From positions 1-21,390 of the forward strand of contig CAJPVJ010000689.1 of NCBI GenBank assembly GCA_905397405.1: a DNA stretch of 21,390 nucleotides, written 5' to 3'. Origin of the DNA: Oppiella nova (taxonomy: Eukaryota > Arthropoda > Arachnida > Sarcoptiformes > Oppiidae). Under the pieces are notes generated by a model. It made no database searches, was not told where the DNA came from, and was given only the letters and a program-made list of their open reading frames with translations. Every line of letters begins with the position of its first letter. Position 1 is the first letter of the stretch. Shown here piece by piece: positions 1 to 13,364 of this stretch. Both the position numbers and the translations under genes were made by a program.

Positions 1-1
1 G

Positions 2-1500
2 CAAATCCATTTGACTGAACCGCCCGGAGATATACTCCTCTTCCTGACGGGTCAGGAGGAGATCGACACGGCCTGTGAGATACTGTACGAGAGAATGAAG
101 TGTTTGGGTCCAGAGGTTCCCGAATTGATTATTCTTCCGGTGTATTCAGCCCTTCCCAGCGAAATGCAGACCCGGATCTTCGAGCCGACTCCTCCCGGCT
201 CTCGAAAAGTGGTAATCGCAACGAATATCGCAGAGACTTCGCTCACAATCGATGGCATCTATTATGTGGTCGATCCGGGATTTGTTAAGCAAAACGTCTA
301 CAACTCTAAGACGGGAATGGATTCACTTATAGTGACGCCTATATCTCAGGCACAGGCGAAGCAACGAGCTGGTCGTGCGGGTCGTACTGGTCCGGGAAAG
401 ACCTATCGATTATATACAGAGCGCGCCTATAGGGACGAGATGTTGACGACACCCGTCCCAGAGATCCAGAGAACAAATTTATCCGAAACTGTGCTTCAAT
501 TGAAAGCCATGGGAATCAACGACTTGCTATCGTTTGACTTCATGGACGCGCCGCCCACTGAGACCCTTATCATGGCGTTGGAACAGTTGCACTCTCTCAG
601 CGCACTCGATGACGAGGGACTGCTCACCCGATTGGGGCGACGAATGGCTGAGTTCCCACTGGAGCCGAGACTCTGCAAAATGTTGATAATGTCTGTGAAT
701 CTGGGCTGCAGTGACGAGATCCTGACGATTGTGTCGATGCTTTCGGTGCAGAACGTGTTCTATAGGCCCAAAGACAAGCAGGCGTTGGCCGACCAGAAGA
801 AAGCGAAGTTCAACCAACTAGAAGGCGATCACTTGACTCAGACGAGATCCTGACGATTGTGTCGATGCTTTCGGTGCAGAACGTGTTCTATAGGCCCAAA
901 GACAAGCAGGCGTTGGCCGACCAGAAGAAGGCGAAGTTCAACCAACTAGAAGGCGATCACTTGACTCTTCTCGCGGTGTATAACTCCTGGAAGAACAACA
1001 AGTTCTCGAATCCCTGGTGTTATGAGAACTTCGTTCAAATCAGAACTCTTAAGAGAGCACAGGATGTGAGGAAACAGTTGTTGGGAATTATGGACAGACA
1101 TAAGTTGGATGTGTTTTCGTGCGCTAAGAATACGGCGCGCGTCCAGAAAGCCATTTGCAGCGGTTTCTTCAGAAATGCCGCCAAAAAGGACCCGCAAGAG
1201 GGCTACCGGACACTCGTCGACTCGCAGGTGGTCTACATCCACCCGTCCAGCTCTCTGTTCAACCGACAGCCCGAATGGGTTGTATACCACGAACTGGTGC
1301 TCACCACCAAGGAGTACATGCGTGAAGTGACCACAATTGACCCCAAATGGTTGGTCGAGTTCGCGCCGTCATTCTTCAAGTTCGCCGATCCCTCCAAACT
1401 CAGTAAACACAAGAAACAGCTCCGTTTGGAACCGCTTTACAACAAATATGAAGAACCAAACTCTTGGAGGATATCTAGAGTTAGGCGCCGAAGGAATTAA
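2..1500 (+). CDS. DHX8: DHX8/PRP22 pre-mRNA splicing helicase, C-terminal half (5' end outside window, interrupted by a 128-bp duplication)
   Basis: DHX8 is the spliceosomal DEAH-box ATPase that releases mature mRNA from the post-catalytic spliceosome in the nucleus. The frame is open from base 2. It shows helicase motif IV (FLTGQEEI), motif V ([12 protein letters not shown]) and motif VI ([12 protein letters not shown]), then the HA2/winged-helix region and the OB-fold domain. It ends in a basic tail ([10 protein letters not shown]) typical of DHX8. The stop is TAA at 1498-1500. A 127-bp repeat plus one base (713-967) shifts the frame; reading 2-712 and then 841-1500 restores one frame of 456 residues. 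The motif VI segment reads GPGKT where the inverted copy and DHX8 orthologues have GPGKC. No intron is seen. Family assignment is very secure. Whether this is a second locus or the misplaced end of the minus-strand copy is unresolved. Confidence 0.93.
713..967 (+). repeat. 127-bp direct repeat, copies separated by 1 base, inside DHX8
   Basis: Copies are at 713-839 and 841-967 with one intervening base (840). They differ at a single site (802 a, 930 g). The 128-bp period breaks the DHX8 frame, and the second copy continues into the correct downstream coding sequence. The exact length recurs at other loci here, so I read it as an unmerged k=127 contig overlap. Confidence 0.95.
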
Positions 1501-1630
1501 GTATCAAGTTCGCCGATCCCTCCAAACTCAGTAAACACAAGAAACAGCTCCGTTTGGAACCGCTTTACAACAAATATGAAGAACCAAACTCTTGGAGGAT
1601 ATCTAGAGTTAGGCGCCGAAGGAATTAAGT
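1376..1630 (+). repeat. 127-bp direct repeat, copies separated by 1 base, at the DHX8 3' end
   Basis: Copies are at 1376-1502 and 1504-1630, identical by eye, with one base between them (1503). The first copy holds the authentic stop codon. The second repeats the last 125 coding bases plus two bases of 3' flank, and then the genuine 3' flank follows. Confidence 0.95.
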
Positions 1631-1748
1631 GATCGCTCATTCAAATCATGATTTTCTGCATTCTTTTGATTTGAATTGATTTTTTGTACAGTTTATATCG
1701 TATCAAAAGTGTATTATTAGATTTATTTAAATTATTGATAAATTGATT

Positions 1749-1754
1749 AATAAA
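1749..1754 (+). promoter_or_regulatory. possible poly(A) signal for plus-strand DHX8
   Basis: AATAAA lies about 120 bases beyond the end of the repeated 3' flank in AT-rich sequence. The hexamer is common by chance in such sequence, so this is weak support. Confidence 0.35.
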
Positions 1755-1782
1755 TTGACAATTAAAGGAGATCGTCCAATTC

Positions 1783-2432
1783 TGCCTAAGCTGGCAATCG
1801 GGATTTTTGATGTAATTTATATTGTCCTATGACGTCGGGTTCGGCCGCAGTGACCACTTTTATCGGGAAAAGGTTTAATGAAAATATTAACATATGATAT
1901 ATTAAATCAGTGTAGAATCTAACGTAGAATAAGAATATCTTACTCAAAATATTTTAGACAAGTTTTAAAAAGAAATTTGTTAATAAATTATAATTTCAAG
2001 GTTTTGCAAAAATAAAATAAGATAACTGCACACCCACCCATCCCACCTGAAACCATCACCCACCCACTGTCCTCCACAATCCCACCATCAGCCCCTCAAT
2101 AAATATATATAATTTTCATCCATAAATTACGTGGATTTATTTAATAAAATAGGGATTTTTAATTATTAAAATAATTATTTTTATCTATATTTGATTAAAT
2201 ATTAGTTTTATATTATTTTGAGTAAGATATTCTTATTCTACGTTAAATTCTACGTTAAATTCTACATTGATTTAATATATTATATGTTAATATTTCCTTA
2301 AAAACTTTTCTCTATAAAAGTGGTCACTGCGGTCGAACCCGAGGTCACAGGATAATATAAATTATATATTCGGACTCAGCATAGAATGTTCTTTCATATC
2401 CAACCAAAAAATCCCCATTGCCGGCTTAGGCA
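1783..2432. mobile_element. Foldback / MITE-like non-autonomous element with long imperfect inverted repeats
   Basis: The left arm (about 1783-1952) matches the reverse complement of the right arm (about 2213-2432). The tips read TGCCTAAGCTGGCAATCGGG on the left and TGCCTAAGCCGGCAATGGGG on the inverted right. The arms also share a GTGACCACTTTTAT core and an ATCTTACTCAAAA inner end. The right arm has two extra pieces: a tandem copy of a roughly 13-bp ACGTTAAATTCT unit, and about 40 bp near 2370-2405. The interior (1953-2212) holds a C-rich patch (2029-2096) and AT-rich sequence with no coding frame. I could not identify a convincing target-site duplication, so the outer boundaries are uncertain. 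No transposase is encoded. Confidence 0.75.
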
Positions 2433-2448
2433 ACTTAACGTACCCAAT

Positions 2449-2880
2449 GGACAGGCTTCTTTAGATTTTGGACACAACCACTAACTTCTCATAGACATAA
2501 TGTATTTCTATGGGGATTTCGATGTTTTTGGACACAACCACTAACTTCAGTATCTGTATTACATAAAGATACCCCTAAAGCTACAAAAACCTGTGTTGCA
2601 CTAACTTCTCATAGACAATGTATTTCTATGGGGATTTCGATGTTTTTGGACACAACCACTAACTTCTCATAGACATAATGTATTTCTATGGGGATTTCGA
2701 TGTTTTTTGACACATCACCTAACTTCTCGTAGACATAATGTATTTCTATGGGGATTTCGATGTTTTTGGACACAACCACTAACTTCTCATAGACATAATG
2801 TATTTCTATGGGGATTACGGTGTTTTTGGACACACCTTCTAACTTCTCGTGGAGTTAATGTATTTCTATTGGAATTTCGA
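2449..2880. repeat. 60-bp-period minisatellite
   Basis: Tandem units have a consensus running from CTAACTTCTCATAGACATAA through TGTATTTCTATGGGGATTTC to GATGTTTTTGGACACAACCA. About one and a half units occur at 2449-2548. An unrelated 51-bp piece (2549-2599) follows, and then about four and a half units to 2880. Because 60 is a multiple of three, open frames run through both strands with a 20-residue period; nothing suggests these are genes. Confidence 0.9.
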
Positions 2881-3000
2881 TGTTTCCACGAAGGAATTGG
2901 ACTTTGCCAGTGGGAATGCAAACTCCCTACGGGGAACTGGTGTTTCTACGAGGGAAATGGGGTTTCCCCGTGGAAATGCCAACTCCCTAAGGGAAAGGGT
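2881..3000. repeat. two units of a diverged 60-bp repeat in phase with the upstream minisatellite
   Basis: Units 2881-2940 and 2941-3000 match each other (TGTTTC-ACGA-GGAA at the start, AACTCCCTA-GGG-AA near the end) but are distinct from the upstream consensus except for the TGTTT-containing edge. They keep the same 60-bp spacing, which suggests an old subfamily of the same array. Confidence 0.65.
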
Positions 3001-3278
3001 AATTCAATACAAAATGGTATTCGGTCATTTGACCAAGGAGTCATTTAACCTACAAATTCAAACACGTTATTTATGGATGCAAACAATTTTAGGTTAGGTT
3101 ACGGAATTCAAAAATAACGTTTAAAAATAAATTCGTCCATAAACAACGTAGATATTTAGACGTACTTTATGAAAATTTTTTTTGAAAAAGTTTAGTTTTT
3201 GTTCCTGAGTTGCATGATGGTAAAAGTGCAATTTTGAATATTTCTAGGTCAAATGACTCGTGGTGAATAATGAAAATT
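3001..3278. other. AT-rich spacer, nothing recognised
   Basis: No coding frame or repeat structure was supported here. A short TTAGGTTAGGTT stretch near 3090 is only about two and a half units of the arthropod telomere motif and is probably chance. Confidence 0.6.
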
Positions 3279-7057
<3,779 letters not shown>

Positions 7058-7271
7058 TGAATTAAAGATAATATAATTTAATAGTAATTAGTATTTAAAG
7101 ACAATTAATGAAGAAATGTCTGAAGAGTGGCGTCAATGAGAAGAAGTCGTAATTATTGTGAAGTGTTTTGAAGCCATAGTTGTGTCGACAGACAGTGACT
7201 GCGGAAGACATCAAGACATCAATCGGTGAACCAATTGATAGGACATTGAGTGGAGACGAAGAGTGGAAGCG
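7058..7271. promoter_or_regulatory. Divergent promoter region between DHX8 and UQCRH
   Basis: DHX8 (minus) and UQCRH (plus) start head to head, with about 215 bp between the outermost possible start codons, or about 360 bp if DHX8 starts at 6910. The two transcripts must share this interval for their promoters and 5' UTRs. I recognise no TATA box or other clear element. Confidence 0.55.
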
Positions 7272-7532
7272 ATGTCTAAAGTGTTGGACTCGAAGACGAA
7301 AGTGTTTGCGGCTGAGGAGGAAGAGGAGGTGGAGCTGACGGACCCACAGGTCGTACTTCGCGAGGAATGCAATCAAAAGCATTGCCAGGGATTCGACCAA
7401 AAGATGAAGGAATGCAACGATCGAGTGAACAGTCGCTCGAAGACATCGGAGACCTGTATGGAAGAGCTGATCGATTGGATGCATTGCGTCGATCACTGCG
7501 TTTCTAAGACATTGTTCGCGAAACTCAAATGA
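7272..7532 (+). CDS. UQCRH: Cytochrome b-c1 complex subunit 6 (hinge protein)
   Basis: This small acidic subunit of respiratory complex III lies on the intermembrane-space side of the inner mitochondrial membrane and helps cytochrome c1 engage cytochrome c. The 86-residue frame from ATG at 7272 has the family's acidic run (AAEEEEEVEL) and twin CX9C pairs, Cys38/Cys48 and Cys62/Cys72, with further cysteines at 33 and 76. It ends in VSKTLFAKLK. Human UQCRH has 91 residues, so the length fits. The open frame extends three codons upstream from a GTG, but the ATG is the natural start. No introns. It is divergent from DHX8 and convergent with glycerol kinase. Intact and very secure. Confidence 0.96.
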   Translation: MSKVLDSKTKVFAAEEEEEVELTDPQVVLREECNQKHCQGFDQKMKECNDRVNSRSKTSETCMEELIDWMHCVDHCVSKTLFAKLK

Positions 7533-8176
7533 GGTGACAATTTGTGGTCATGAAGATTGTCTTTATTTCAAATGTATTTCTCGGCAATTGTCTCCAGTTT
7601 TGAATCAATAGATTGTTTTCAATGTTTAAGTAAATTATAGGAAATTAGTTATGAAATGATTATTATTTTTAGTCAAAACTTTATTCAAATAAATGATTTG
7701 AAAATTTAGTGATTGTTTTGTTAATTAACATAATTATTGAGTCTTTTAAAAGCAGTTTATCATACGGTATATCATATGGAGTACTTGTAATGATTATCTT
7801 GCAAATGATTATATCATACAATCGTTTTAAAGTCTTGAGAGTATATCATAAACTATGAACTTTGAAATAAATATTATAATGGTATTCAAATGGTAAGAAT
7901 TGTCTCAATTCATAGAATATCACTCATATAAGAGTGGCAATCATTTGGGAGAGAATCCGATTCTTAAGATTCATAAATGTTTATTCACTTTATTTGACAA
8001 ATATTTAAAATTTACAAAATATATATAGAGTTGTATAAGAGTTGAGATAAAGAGAGGTTTCTATACAATATGATAATTTGAGAAGTGATACAATACTGGA
8101 AGTGCTCGACAATAGTGTCAAATGAAGTATTCGTTGCAACGAAGAAGTGATTATTAGTGTCTAAGGGCTCATCCCA
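7533..8176. other. AT-rich convergent 3' region between UQCRH and glycerol kinase
   Basis: It holds the 3' UTRs of the two convergent genes. An AATAAA at 7688-7693 is a plausible UQCRH poly(A) signal. No further gene was seen. Confidence 0.6.
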
Positions 8177-10326
8177 TCACTGAATAGCACTGAGAATATG
8201 TGTTCCGAATGACATCAACACAAAGAACATGAAAGGAAGGGCCGAAAGCCTCTTATAATTGATTTTCTTGAGCTCCTGTTTCTCGACGCGAATCCATTTG
8301 CGACTCCTATTGACAGCCATTCTCCACGTATTGATTCTGTCGATTCGGTTCTGTTCATCAGATTGTGGCCAAAATATGTCATATTTTTTGCGATTCGTTG
8401 TATTACTCTCCTTATTGAATGACAATCTCCTTGTAATTTGTCCGATAATGCCCTCATTTGCATGACCCTCATGTGAGTCCAATTGATCAGGGTCGTGGTC
8501 GTTCATATTCCAGAGCCCCATGTGATATCCGGCAATCATGGCTGCGCCCAAAGCGGTCGCTTCTGTCAATTTAGGTCTCAATATCTGACACCCGGATATG
8601 TCGGCCAACATTTGACACAATAAGTCGTTAGAACTCATACCGCCGTCCACTTTGATGCCACTCCTGTCCTGACGCATCATCGCTAGTATGTCATTGGCCT
8701 GAAAGGCAACCCCTTCCAGAGTAGCCCTAACTAAGTGACACTTTCGACTGAACTGCGAGACACCGATTATAGTGCCCGTGGCGTTGGCGTCCCAATACGG
8801 CGCGTAAAGACCTATTCATACAGTTTGTTAGCATTTTATACTTTTATTCATTCATTTATACCCTGGAGTGCGGGCACAAAGAATAGTCCCCCAGCGCTCA
8901 CATCTTGTTTGGCGATCCCTTCAATTTCACTGTAATTTTGGATGAGTTCGAGATTATCTCTGAGCCAAGTAATGGCTGCACCAGCGATGGCAACACTTCC
9001 CTCCAATGCATAACACGCAGGATTTGAGCCTAACTTATAGGCAACGGTTGTGATCAACTTGTTTTTAGCTTCTTTGGAGACACCACTGAGAGCACCGTGA
9101 ATGGGTCCGGGACCTATGTTCTGGATAAGAAAGCATCCAGTCCCATATGTCACTTTTGCCTGACCAATGCTAAAGCATCGCTGGCCTACAAGTGCAGCGT
9201 TTTGATCCCCAATTACTCCTATTTTTTAAAATTCATATTTCATTAAAATTTTTGATTATGTTTTGTTTTATTATTTTAATGCACACTAACAAAGTGATGA
9301 AATTAAAAATTAATGTATAAATTATTAATTGTAAATTTATCAAAATTTATTCTTGTATCAAATACTATAAAGAATGTAGAGGAACTGTACCTGTAATGGG
9401 TATGTCGACAAGGGGTCCAATCTTGATGGTCCCAAAGTGATCGGATGAAGGCTTAATTTGAGGCAATATTTGCATAGGAATCTCGAAGAATTTGCATAAA
9501 GTCTTATCCCATTCCAGAGTTTCAATATCCATAAGCAGTGTTCGACTGGCATTAGTCACATCAGTCATGTGCTCTCCCGTCAGCTTCCATAAGAGCCACG
9601 AGTCGACAGTTCCCACGAGTATGCGATCACTTTTGATGGATTCCACAATCTTTTGGTCATTATTTATAAGCCATTTAAGTTTAAATGCCGTGAAATATGT
9701 GGATATGGGAAGACCTGTCTTCTTCTTAAGCCAATTCAGATCACGACCCGGAATGTTGTCAAGAATTGTGTCCACGATATCACTCGTCCTGTTGTCCAAC
9801 CATACAATGCAGTTGTAAAGGGGTTGGCCTTCAATCATACAAATTGACAACAATTATTAAGTTATATATCATTCAATCTTTTGCCCTTAGAATAATTAAT
9901 TCTCATAAATCTCTGTATTCATAATAATATTTTAATGGAGTATACATATTACAAAATTTATCATCTTATTTTTAAAATTAATCTTATACTAGTATATAAG
10001 TTATATAATATAACATTAAATGACAAACCGGTTACTTTATCCCAAACAAGACACGATTCCCTCTGATTAGTTAATCCAATGCATTTAATATCTCTGGGAT
10101 TGATATCTAGTTTATGAAGCTTATCGACCACTACTCCTATGGTTTCGGTAACCGATTCAAAGATCTCGATGGGGTCCTGTTCTACCCAACCCTCGTAGGG
10201 AAACACTCTTTTTATCTCAATTTGATGATAGGTTACGAGTTCTCCAGTTTGGGCTACAAATACCAGAAACCTGGTGGAGCTGGTGCCCTGGTCTATAGCA
10301 CCTATAAGTGGACCCAAATCTCTCAT
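8177..10326 (-). CDS. GK: Glycerol kinase, four exons, C-terminal membrane anchor
   Basis: It phosphorylates glycerol to glycerol-3-phosphate with ATP. My splice model is: exon 1 10326-10029, exon 2 9828-9391, exon 3 9218-8862, exon 4 8811-8177. All introns are GT-AG (200, 172 and 50 bp) and phase 1. This gives 1728 bases and 575 residues; human GK has 559. Visible are the N-terminal FGGY nucleotide-binding loop ([15 protein letters not shown]), the NQRE substrate region, WDKVTG joined to [13 protein letters not shown], the catalytic GDQNAAL loop (Asp about 250), [18 protein letters not shown], the YAPYWDA region and the [14 protein letters not shown]-site motif. The last 23 residues ([20 protein letters not shown]...) are hydrophobic, like the tail that anchors animal GK to the outer mitochondrial membrane. 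The gene is undisturbed. It is convergent with UQCRH. Confidence 0.95.
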
Positions 10327-13300
10327 AACTTAAATCGACTAAAAAAACTCAAATATAAAAGTTTATGAAGTAAGACAAGTACTGAATACTTCCAACGCTT
10401 AGACCACTGTATTCAAGACTAATGACTTTTTTGATTTTGTACCAAAATGTTTGGGGTTTGAGTGATGTTCAAAAACATTGACTTATCCTTAAGATTGATA
10501 AAATTCTTATCCACTTTCCAGCTATGAATTGAATAAAAAGTTAAAGTACTTAAAGAGCGCCGTCGACGAGATATAACTGGTTTAGTGCACAAGTATTTCA
10601 ATATCAATGTAAATGTTTGTCAAGAACTGCAGTCGATTCTCGTTTCCAAACTAAATTCGGTGACTAATATATCTCAATAACAATACATATTTACAATTTA
10701 TTGTTAGTTTGTATATAATGAGGATATTGTGTGAATGGACTAAAGGTTTGATTTGTATTTACAGTAAATAAGGAAAAAGAAATTTATTATTAAATATACA
10801 AAACTATAATCAAGTGATCAATGCAGTATAACATGCTACAATATCACTATTTAGTAATTTTAAATCACAAAATCATTTTATCCAATGACTAAATAAATGA
10901 GTCTTATTTCATGGAATCGATTCTAATAGACTTGTGGTAAACAAATGATTATTTATCATAAATTATTTGCTATCTGTAAAATATTAAATGAGTATAAATT
11001 ATTATTTAAATTATCATAACATGTCTATCAGATAAAGCATAGATGTAATACTTTGGATCTATCAATTTTTTGGAATAAAATCAAAAAATATTTTTAAGTA
11101 GAATTTATGGTCTGATATAATAAATACATTATAAATATTTTCTAGTAGTAATTATAAATAGATCTGTATATTCTACAAGTGGACCATTTATTTCAATAGG
11201 AATTTGTTTTGCAAGTAAAGTTTGATTTTAAAAATGAAAGCTACAAATTAAGCACAATGATTATAACAATACTTACAATTAACAGGTAAACTAAAATATT
11301 ATTATACTAGTATTAGGTAACTTACTAAGTTATTTAGCTCTATACAGTATAATCTTCAAGAATGTTATTAATTATTTAGAATTAGCTTACAATTGTTAAA
11401 TTTATTAATTAAACTACTAATAGTATATAATATATATTATTTAAACTAAAATCTTATAAAATATAATTGTTAAATAATATTTTATTAAGAAGTGGTGGAA
11501 ATTCAGAGAAGTTTGTTGACGAAACAAAAATCTGAAATTTTTTAATGACAACTTTTTATTGTTCACTAAATATATTGTATTTTGCGATCTATTTCTGGTT
11601 ATCCTAATATCTTTTTTCTGTTATGTTATAAAGTATAATAATTCAAATGAATTCTTAATTAAATAATGTTATCACAGATCAATTTTTTGTATAATTTAAA
11701 TATTTCTGATTGATATAAGTACACGATGATAAAAAACAAACTTTAAATGTACTATCAAGGCTTTTTTGATAGATGTCTATAAACAGTCTGTAATATTTGA
11801 GATGAATATTTCCAAATGATTTTAAATAAGTTGTTGAATGCAACTATTTATTATTTGACCTAAAACAATGTCCACCGAGATAATTCTAGTTATTTAATCG
11901 ACCTTAATTATGCCTTAAAACATTTCTAATGAAAGTTATTTCAAATAATTATCATCATAATTGAAATTAATGCTCATTATGTGGTAAAAGATATATTCCT
12001 AATCATGAATGCATTCTAATAGATATTCTGTAGATAAGATCTGAAAGAATATACAGTTTTAACATATAGGCATAATTTTGTGTAAATAATTTTGATCTTT
12101 TATGAAATATTTGGGATTAATTTGACAACAGAAATATTTTGAAAATTTTAAATATAATTTTCATTTCATAAATAATTGAACGCTATTTGCTCACTTATTT
12201 ATAATTTTAGTGTATTTACTTATTTTTAAATTAAAGTTTCTTACTTTTTCTAGTATTTTAAAACATTTTATAAAAACATACAAGCAATACTTATAAATTA
12301 TAAGTTATAAGTCTATATAAATTATAAATTATATAAGTCTTACATTATAAATATAATGTACTGTAGTCTAAAGCGCATAGAAGTCTCATAAACACATTTT
12401 ATTTTGAATAAATTTCTCCAAAAATTTTGTACAAAACTTTTCCATAACTGGAATCCATTGAAGTGAGGGAAAGGAAGGAATGGATGGAAACTTCCAAAAA
12501 TGTTTCAAAATACTTGTTTTGCAATATATATCAACAAATCTAATATAAGTAAAGATTTCTATTTTTGACGTCTTCTCCAGAATTAAATTAAGTAATTTGA
12601 GCTTTCAATCAAAGCTTTGATTGTGGGTTAGATTAAAACTAACGTAGAATTAATTTTCTTATAAATATACTCAATAATAAAACAATAGTCCCATAAACTA
12701 TTTTATAAAGATTTATTTGATTTATACGTACAGTATATTGAAAATAAGTTACTTAAAATAAACTTAAAATAATTGAAACAAAAATACATTTTAAGATATA
12801 TAATAATTTCAAAAGTGTTGAAACATAATATAGAATCACATGAAGACTCCATGATTTCATATGAAGTTACAATCAAATGTAAGCCATAGGTGTGACATAA
12901 CCCTAATTTAATTGCCAGTACTGTTGGGTTCATTCAATTTAAATAGCAATGATTTAGTATTTGAGGCAATGTTAGTTTCCAATATAGTTACCGGTGCTTA
13001 TATTCTTTGGTCTAAATGGATGTCTTAATTGCATGTAAACTACTTATAAACGTAAGGATTGGACACTTGATTTATTTGCAATAATAACTTAGTTGTCTGC
13101 ACTGAATCTAAATGTTGTCTAAAGGCATACATATATTCCAATTGATAGTGTGATGGAAGGGCTGTTGTGTCAAACAGATGGGAGTTTGAGACAATGTTTC
13201 GGTACATTAACACAAACTTTAATTGTTTGTATCAATTATGAATTGTTTAATAATATAATTATATAAACATTTTGTTAATTCCTATACAAATGCAGGACAT

Positions 13301-13364
13301 TGTGTTTATGGTATAATAAGCATAACAATTGTCATAATTATGGGTCAGTAATAATTGCAATAAA
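10327..13364. other. 3-kb AT-rich intergenic region, no supported gene
   Basis: Between the 5' end of glycerol kinase and the 3' end of ATG9 I see only strongly AT-rich sequence with scattered short open frames that lack domains, codon bias or splice context. AT-rich direct repeats such as the TATAAATTATAAGTTATAAG family near 12285-12360 occur but are low-complexity. The right end presumably holds the ATG9 3' UTR. No RNA gene or transposon was recognised. Confidence 0.6.

Noticed and set aside
2609-2833. Open frame of 74 codons on the minus strand with a 20-residue repeat
   Set aside because: It is the minisatellite read in a frame kept open because its period is 60. There is no family resemblance or independent start context.
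3088-3101. TTAGGTTAGGTT resembling the arthropod telomere repeat
   Set aside because: It is only about two and a half units in AT-rich DNA, so chance is likely.
10419-10607. 62-codon minus-strand open frame near the glycerol kinase 5' end
   Set aside because: It has no domain, splice support or protein-like conservation, and it is short and AT-rich.
12703-12933. 76-codon minus-strand open frame in the gene-free region
   Set aside because: Its Phe/Tyr/Lys/Asn-rich composition is typical of chance frames in AT-rich DNA.
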